Source: Sphingomonas psychrotolerans (GTDB lineage Bacteria; Pseudomonadota; Alphaproteobacteria; Sphingomonadales; Sphingomonadaceae). From it: a DNA stretch of 64,000 bases. Where the stretch lies: contig NZ_CP024923.1 in NCBI RefSeq assembly GCF_002796605.1, positions 1,488,001 to 1,552,000 on the forward strand, written 5' to 3'. The stretch's first letter is position 1; every line of letters starts with the position of its first letter. A program made the translations under genes and the position numbers. The notes under the pieces are model-generated. The model was given only the letters and a program-made list of their open reading frames with translations. It had not been told where the DNA came from and searched no databases. This document shows positions 61,049-64,000 of the stretch, in pieces.

Positions 61049-61635
61049 ATCTCGCCGAGCGGCTGCGCATCGCGCTCGCCAGCCCGCATGAAACCATCCT
61101 GCTCGCCGGCGATCATTTCGATTTCGACCCGGCGATCGCGGGCAACCCCGCGGCGGTTCTGGTCGCAGTCACCGATCGCGCCGAGCCGGGCGTGATCCTC
61201 ACCCAGCGTACCGAGACCTTGCGCCGCCACCCCGGACAGGTGGCCTTTCCCGGCGGCCGGATCGATCCCGAGGATGACGGCCCGGTCGGCGCAGCACTGC
61301 GTGAGGCCGAGGAGGAAATCGCCCTGCCGACGTGGATGGTCGACGTGATCGGCACTGCCGATCGCTATCGCACCGTCACCGGTTATGAAGTCACTCCGGT
61401 GGTCGGCGTGGTCCCGCCCGATCTCGCTTTGGTTCCTGCCGAGGCGGAAGTGGCGGCGGTGTTCGAAGTCCCCCTCGCCTTCCTGCTCGACAGCGCCAAT
61501 CATGTTGAAGCCACCGCGCACTATCAGGGCAGGGAGCGGCATTATTACGAGATTCTCTGGGGCGAGCGGCGAATCTGGGGCGCCACGGCGGCGATGATCG
61601 TCAATCTTTCGCGGAGGCTTCGTTGGACGGCCTGA
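61045..61635 (+). CDS. CoA pyrophosphatase (Nudix hydrolase)
   Basis: This 196-residue Nudix enzyme cleaves CoA and its derivatives to phosphopantetheine and 3',5'-ADP. The CoA-specific motif LRRHPGQVAFPGGRID, then the Nudix box with GAALREAEEEIAL, are both present. The start overlaps the DUF1285 stop. Its end overlaps the cca start by 13 bp. Confidence 0.92.
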   Translation: MNLAERLRIALASPHETILLAGDHFDFDPAIAGNPAAVLVAVTDRAEPGVILTQRTETLRRHPGQVAFPGGRIDPEDDGPVGAALREAEEEIALPTWMVDVIGTADRYRTVTGYEVTPVVGVVPPDLALVPAEAEVAAVFEVPLAFLLDSANHVEATAHYQGRERHYYEILWGERRIWGATAAMIVNLSRRLRWTA

Positions 61636-62813
61636 CTCTGCCCGCTGCCGAATGGCGCCACCGCGAAGGCCTCGATCGGCTGGTCGAAGTGCTCGGCGAT
61701 GCGCGATTCGTCGGCGGCTCGGTCCGCGATACCTTGCTCGGGATCCCCGTCTCGGACGTCGATCTCGCCACCGCGCTGCCGCCCCAACGCGTGGTCGAAC
61801 TGCTCAAGGAAGCGCAGATCCGCGCCGTCCCCACCGGCCTCGCCCACGGCACGATCACCGCGGTGCTGCCGAGCGGCCCGGTCGAAGTCACCACCTTGCG
61901 CCGCGATGTCTCGACCGACGGCCGCCGCGCCACCGTCGCCTTCACCGACGACTGGCGCGAGGACGCCGCCCGCCGCGACTTCACGATGAACGCGCTCTAC
62001 GCCGATCCGGCAACCGGCGAGATCTTCGACTATTTCCACGGCGTCGCCGATCTCGAGGCACGCCATGTCCGCTTCATCGGCGATCCGCTTCAGCGTATCG
62101 CCGAAGATCACCTGCGCATCCTGCGCTTCTTCCGCTTCCTCGCGCGATTCGGTGACCATGCCGACCCGGAAGGGCTCGACGCCTGCACCGCGCGCGCGAA
62201 GGACCTGATGGCGCTGTCGCGCGAGCGCATCCGCGACGAACTGCTCAAGCTGCTGGTCGCGAAGGATGCCGTCGGCGTGGTCGAGTTGATGCTCGGCCGC
62301 GGCATATTCGAGCCCGTCCTGCCCGAAATCAGGTCGGCCGCATTACTGGCTCATGTCGCCGCGCGGGAGGAGGCGGCCGGCGTCGCGCCAAACCCGATTC
62401 GCCGGCTCGCCGCATTGCTCCCCCAGGATCCCGTCGCCGCCGACCAGCTCGGCGCCCGGCTCAAGCTTTCCAATGCCGAACGCAAACGCCTCGTCACCGC
62501 GGTATCGCCGCCCGATGGGGCGCCGAAGCCGCTCGCCTATCGACTGGGCGTGGAAAGCGCGGTGGACATCCTGATCCTCTCGGACGGTGAGGTCGCCCAG
62601 ATCTTTGAGGTTAAGTCCTGGCAGCCGCCCCGGCTTCCGCTCACCGGTGGCGCGCTGGTCGAGCTCGGCCTCGCCAAGGGTCCCGATGTCGCGCGTGCGC
62701 TTCGGGCAGTCGAAGATCGCTGGATCTCGGAAGGGTTCCCCGCCGCGGAGCGCGTCGCCGCGCTCGCCGACGAAGCCGTCGCTCAGGCGCTACGCGCGGC
62801 CAGGAAGGCGTAA
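61623..62813 (+). CDS. cca: CCA tRNA nucleotidyltransferase
   Basis: This 396-residue class II nucleotidyltransferase adds or repairs the 3' CCA end of tRNA. Features are FVGGSVRDTLLGIPVSDVDLA with the metal-binding DxD, the ERxDFT-like AARRDFTMNALYAD and RFIGDPLQRIAEDHLRILRFF. The start is TTG at 61623, preceded by GGAGG at five bases, overlapping the CoA pyrophosphatase end. The 3' end overlaps the convergent GGDEF-EAL gene by 31 bp. Confidence 0.92.
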   Translation: MDGLTLPAAEWRHREGLDRLVEVLGDARFVGGSVRDTLLGIPVSDVDLATALPPQRVVELLKEAQIRAVPTGLAHGTITAVLPSGPVEVTTLRRDVSTDGRRATVAFTDDWREDAARRDFTMNALYADPATGEIFDYFHGVADLEARHVRFIGDPLQRIAEDHLRILRFFRFLARFGDHADPEGLDACTARAKDLMALSRERIRDELLKLLVAKDAVGVVELMLGRGIFEPVLPEIRSAALLAHVAAREEAAGVAPNPIRRLAALLPQDPVAADQLGARLKLSNAERKRLVTAVSPPDGAPKPLAYRLGVESAVDILILSDGEVAQIFEVKSWQPPRLPLTGGALVELGLAKGPDVARALRAVEDRWISEGFPAAERVAALADEAVAQALRAARKA

Positions 62814-64000
62814 GCCTCTGCCTCGACGAGCGGCCGGGCATAGAGATAGCCCTGCCCATAGGTGCAACCGAGCGCCGCCAGCGTCTGGGCGAGCTCGTTG
62901 GTCTCGATCCCTTCGGCAGTGGTCTGCATGCCCAGCGCCTGGGCGAGGCTGAGCACCGCGCGGACGATCGCGATCTTGTCGCGATCGGCGAGCATGCCCG
63001 AGATGAAGCTGCGATCGATCTTGAGCAAGTCGATCGGCAGTTTCTGGAGATAGGCGAGGTTCGAATAGCCGGTGCCGAAATCGTCCATCGCCAGCGTCGC
63101 ACCCAGATCCTTGAGCGCCATCATCGTCCGGCTGATTCGATCGGGATCGCTGACGATCGCGCTCTCGGTGAGCTCGAGCGTGAGCCGCGATCCCGCAATC
63201 CCGGCCTGTTCGAGTGCGGCCTGGACCATCTCGGGGATCCGGTCGCGCTGGAGCTGGATCGCCGACAAATTGACTGCGACCTTGACGCCGCAATCGCCCC
63301 CTGCCCTGCGATCCCATGCCGCCAGCGTTCGCGCCGCCTCTTCCATCGCCCAGCGGCCGAGCGGCACGATCAGGCCCGATTCCTCGGCGACGGGAATGAA
63401 GTCGTTGGGCGAGAGCGCCACGCCGCGCTCGTTGGTCCAGCGCGCCAACGCCTCGAACGAGACTATGCGGCCCGAGCCGAGGTCCCAGATCGGCTGATAG
63501 CTGAGCGTCATTTCGCCATTCTCGACCGCGCGGCGCAGCTCGGTCTCGACGCTGAACTGCTCGCGCGCGATGTCGAAGGCGCGGGTATGGTAGAGTTCGG
63601 TGCGTCCGCTGGTCTTGGCGCGCTTCACCGCGAATTGGGCGTGGCGAATCAGATCCTCGGGCTCGCCCAGATCGTCGGCGCCCAGCGCAATGCCGATCGA
63701 GCATTCGACCCGGATCTCGAAGTCCGAAAGCCGGAACGGCGTGGCGAGCGCAGCCTGGACTCGCTTGGCGACATGCAGCGCGTCGCCCGGCCCGTCATCG
63801 AGCGTCAGCAGCACGCCAAACTCGTCGCCGCCCATCCGCGCGAGGATGTCGCGGCCGCGCAACGCGCCCTTGAGTCGTCGTGCGACCGAGATCAGCAGCT
63901 CGTCGCCGGCCAGCCCGCCCATGCAGGCGTTGACCCGGCTGAACCGGTCGAGATTGACCACCAATACCGCATAGCTTTCGGCATTGTCGGCGCTGATCAG
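62783..64000 (-). CDS. GGDEF-EAL cyclic-di-GMP protein (N-terminus outside window)
   Basis: This is the C-terminal 400 or so residues of a cyclic-di-GMP metabolism protein. A GGDEF domain is present with the active site GGDEF intact and an inhibitory RxxD site (RGRD) five residues upstream. The EAL domain has FEALARW, DDFGTGYSNLAYL, the lysine in LLKIDRSFI and TAEGIETNELA. All residues needed for diguanylate cyclase and phosphodiesterase activity are visible. The start is outside the window (open through base 64000), so any sensor domain is unseen. It is convergent with cca and overlaps it by 31 bp. Confidence 0.92.
   Translation of the reverse strand: MISADNAESYAVLVVNLDRFSRVNACMGGLAGDELLISVARRLKGALRGRDILARMGGDEFGVLLTLDDGPGDALHVAKRVQAALATPFRLSDFEIRVECSIGIALGADDLGEPEDLIRHAQFAVKRAKTSGRTELYHTRAFDIAREQFSVETELRRAVENGEMTLSYQPIWDLGSGRIVSFEALARWTNERGVALSPNDFIPVAEESGLIVPLGRWAMEEAARTLAAWDRRAGGDCGVKVAVNLSAIQLQRDRIPEMVQAALEQAGIAGSRLTLELTESAIVSDPDRISRTMMALKDLGATLAMDDFGTGYSNLAYLQKLPIDLLKIDRSFISGMLADRDKIAIVRAVLSLAQALGMQTTAEGIETNELAQTLAALGCTYGQGYLYARPLVEAEAYAFLAARSA

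Overview
The window is 64 kb of GC-rich chromosome (about two thirds G+C) from an alphaproteobacterium, very probably Sphingomonas or a close sphingomonad. This rests on a DUF2849/DUF934 sulfite-reductase operon, UPF0262 and DUF1285 proteins, a TamA-TamB pair, a proline-rich TonB with ExbB and two ExbD proteins, an extended TonB-dependent receptor, coniferyl-type aldehyde dehydrogenase and dense small intergenic palindromes. I found no rRNA, tRNA, CRISPR array, insertion sequence or prophage. This is an ordinary chromosomal backbone with some unusual regulatory DNA.

Layout. 1-3.2 kb: a secreted SGNH hydrolase (cut by the window edge) and an M13 metallopeptidase. 3.3-11.2 kb: a leucine/isovalerate-type cluster with both subunits of 3-methylcrotonyl-CoA carboxylase, separated by small genes (one frameshifted), then GNAT, MaoC hydratase and amine oxidase. 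11.2-13.2 kb: a Baeyer-Villiger-like flavin monooxygenase and an orphan membrane protein. 13.4-19.8 kb: tamB and tamA. 19.8-22.4 kb: malate synthase G and a MarR regulator. 22.5 kb: a candidate trans-acting small RNA with promoter and terminator. 23-37 kb: aldehyde dehydrogenase, prepilin peptidase, thiolase, SH3 protein, hydroxyacid dehydrogenase, amidotransferase, nitronate monooxygenase, GT4 glycosyltransferase, alpha/beta hydrolase, SelO and AstD. 36.7-38 kb: a DUF465/Bax-inhibitor/zinc-finger group behind a structured leader. 38.1-39.5 kb: a GH5 mannanase-like enzyme. 39.6-43.7 kb: an assimilatory sulfate-reduction operon (cobA, DUF2849, sulfite reductase, DUF934, cysH). 43.8-46.2 kb: a DUF1521 self-cleaving-type protein and a YegD-like Hsp70. 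46.3-48.8 kb: a TonB-dependent receptor. 49.2-55 kb: DnaB, UPF0262, cytidine deaminase, sialate-O-acetylesterase-like enzyme, dCTP deaminase. 55.3-58.3 kb: a TPR protein and the tonB-exbB-exbD-exbD operon. 58.6-64 kb: hypothetical, FolB, GNAT, DUF1285, CoA pyrophosphatase, CCA-adding enzyme and a GGDEF-EAL protein cut by the window end.

How the genes fit together. The carboxylase pair, MaoC protein, thiolase and malate synthase suggest branched-chain acyl-CoA catabolism feeding acetyl-CoA into the glyoxylate bypass. TamAB, the receptor and the Ton energy module serve the outer membrane. The sulfur operon makes its own siroheme precursor and reduces adenylylsulfate to sulfide. The most distinctive observations are the candidate small RNA near 22.5 kb, four 11-bp-spaced response-regulator-like sites at 55.65 kb, the DUF1521 protein with clustered CTAGTCG sites upstream, stacked palindromes ahead of the receptor, a LacI-type operator ahead of the acetylesterase, and a family of paired palindromic repeats. 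One of these repeats appears to have supplied the C-terminus of a protein; another lies inside an operon within a short coupling ORF.
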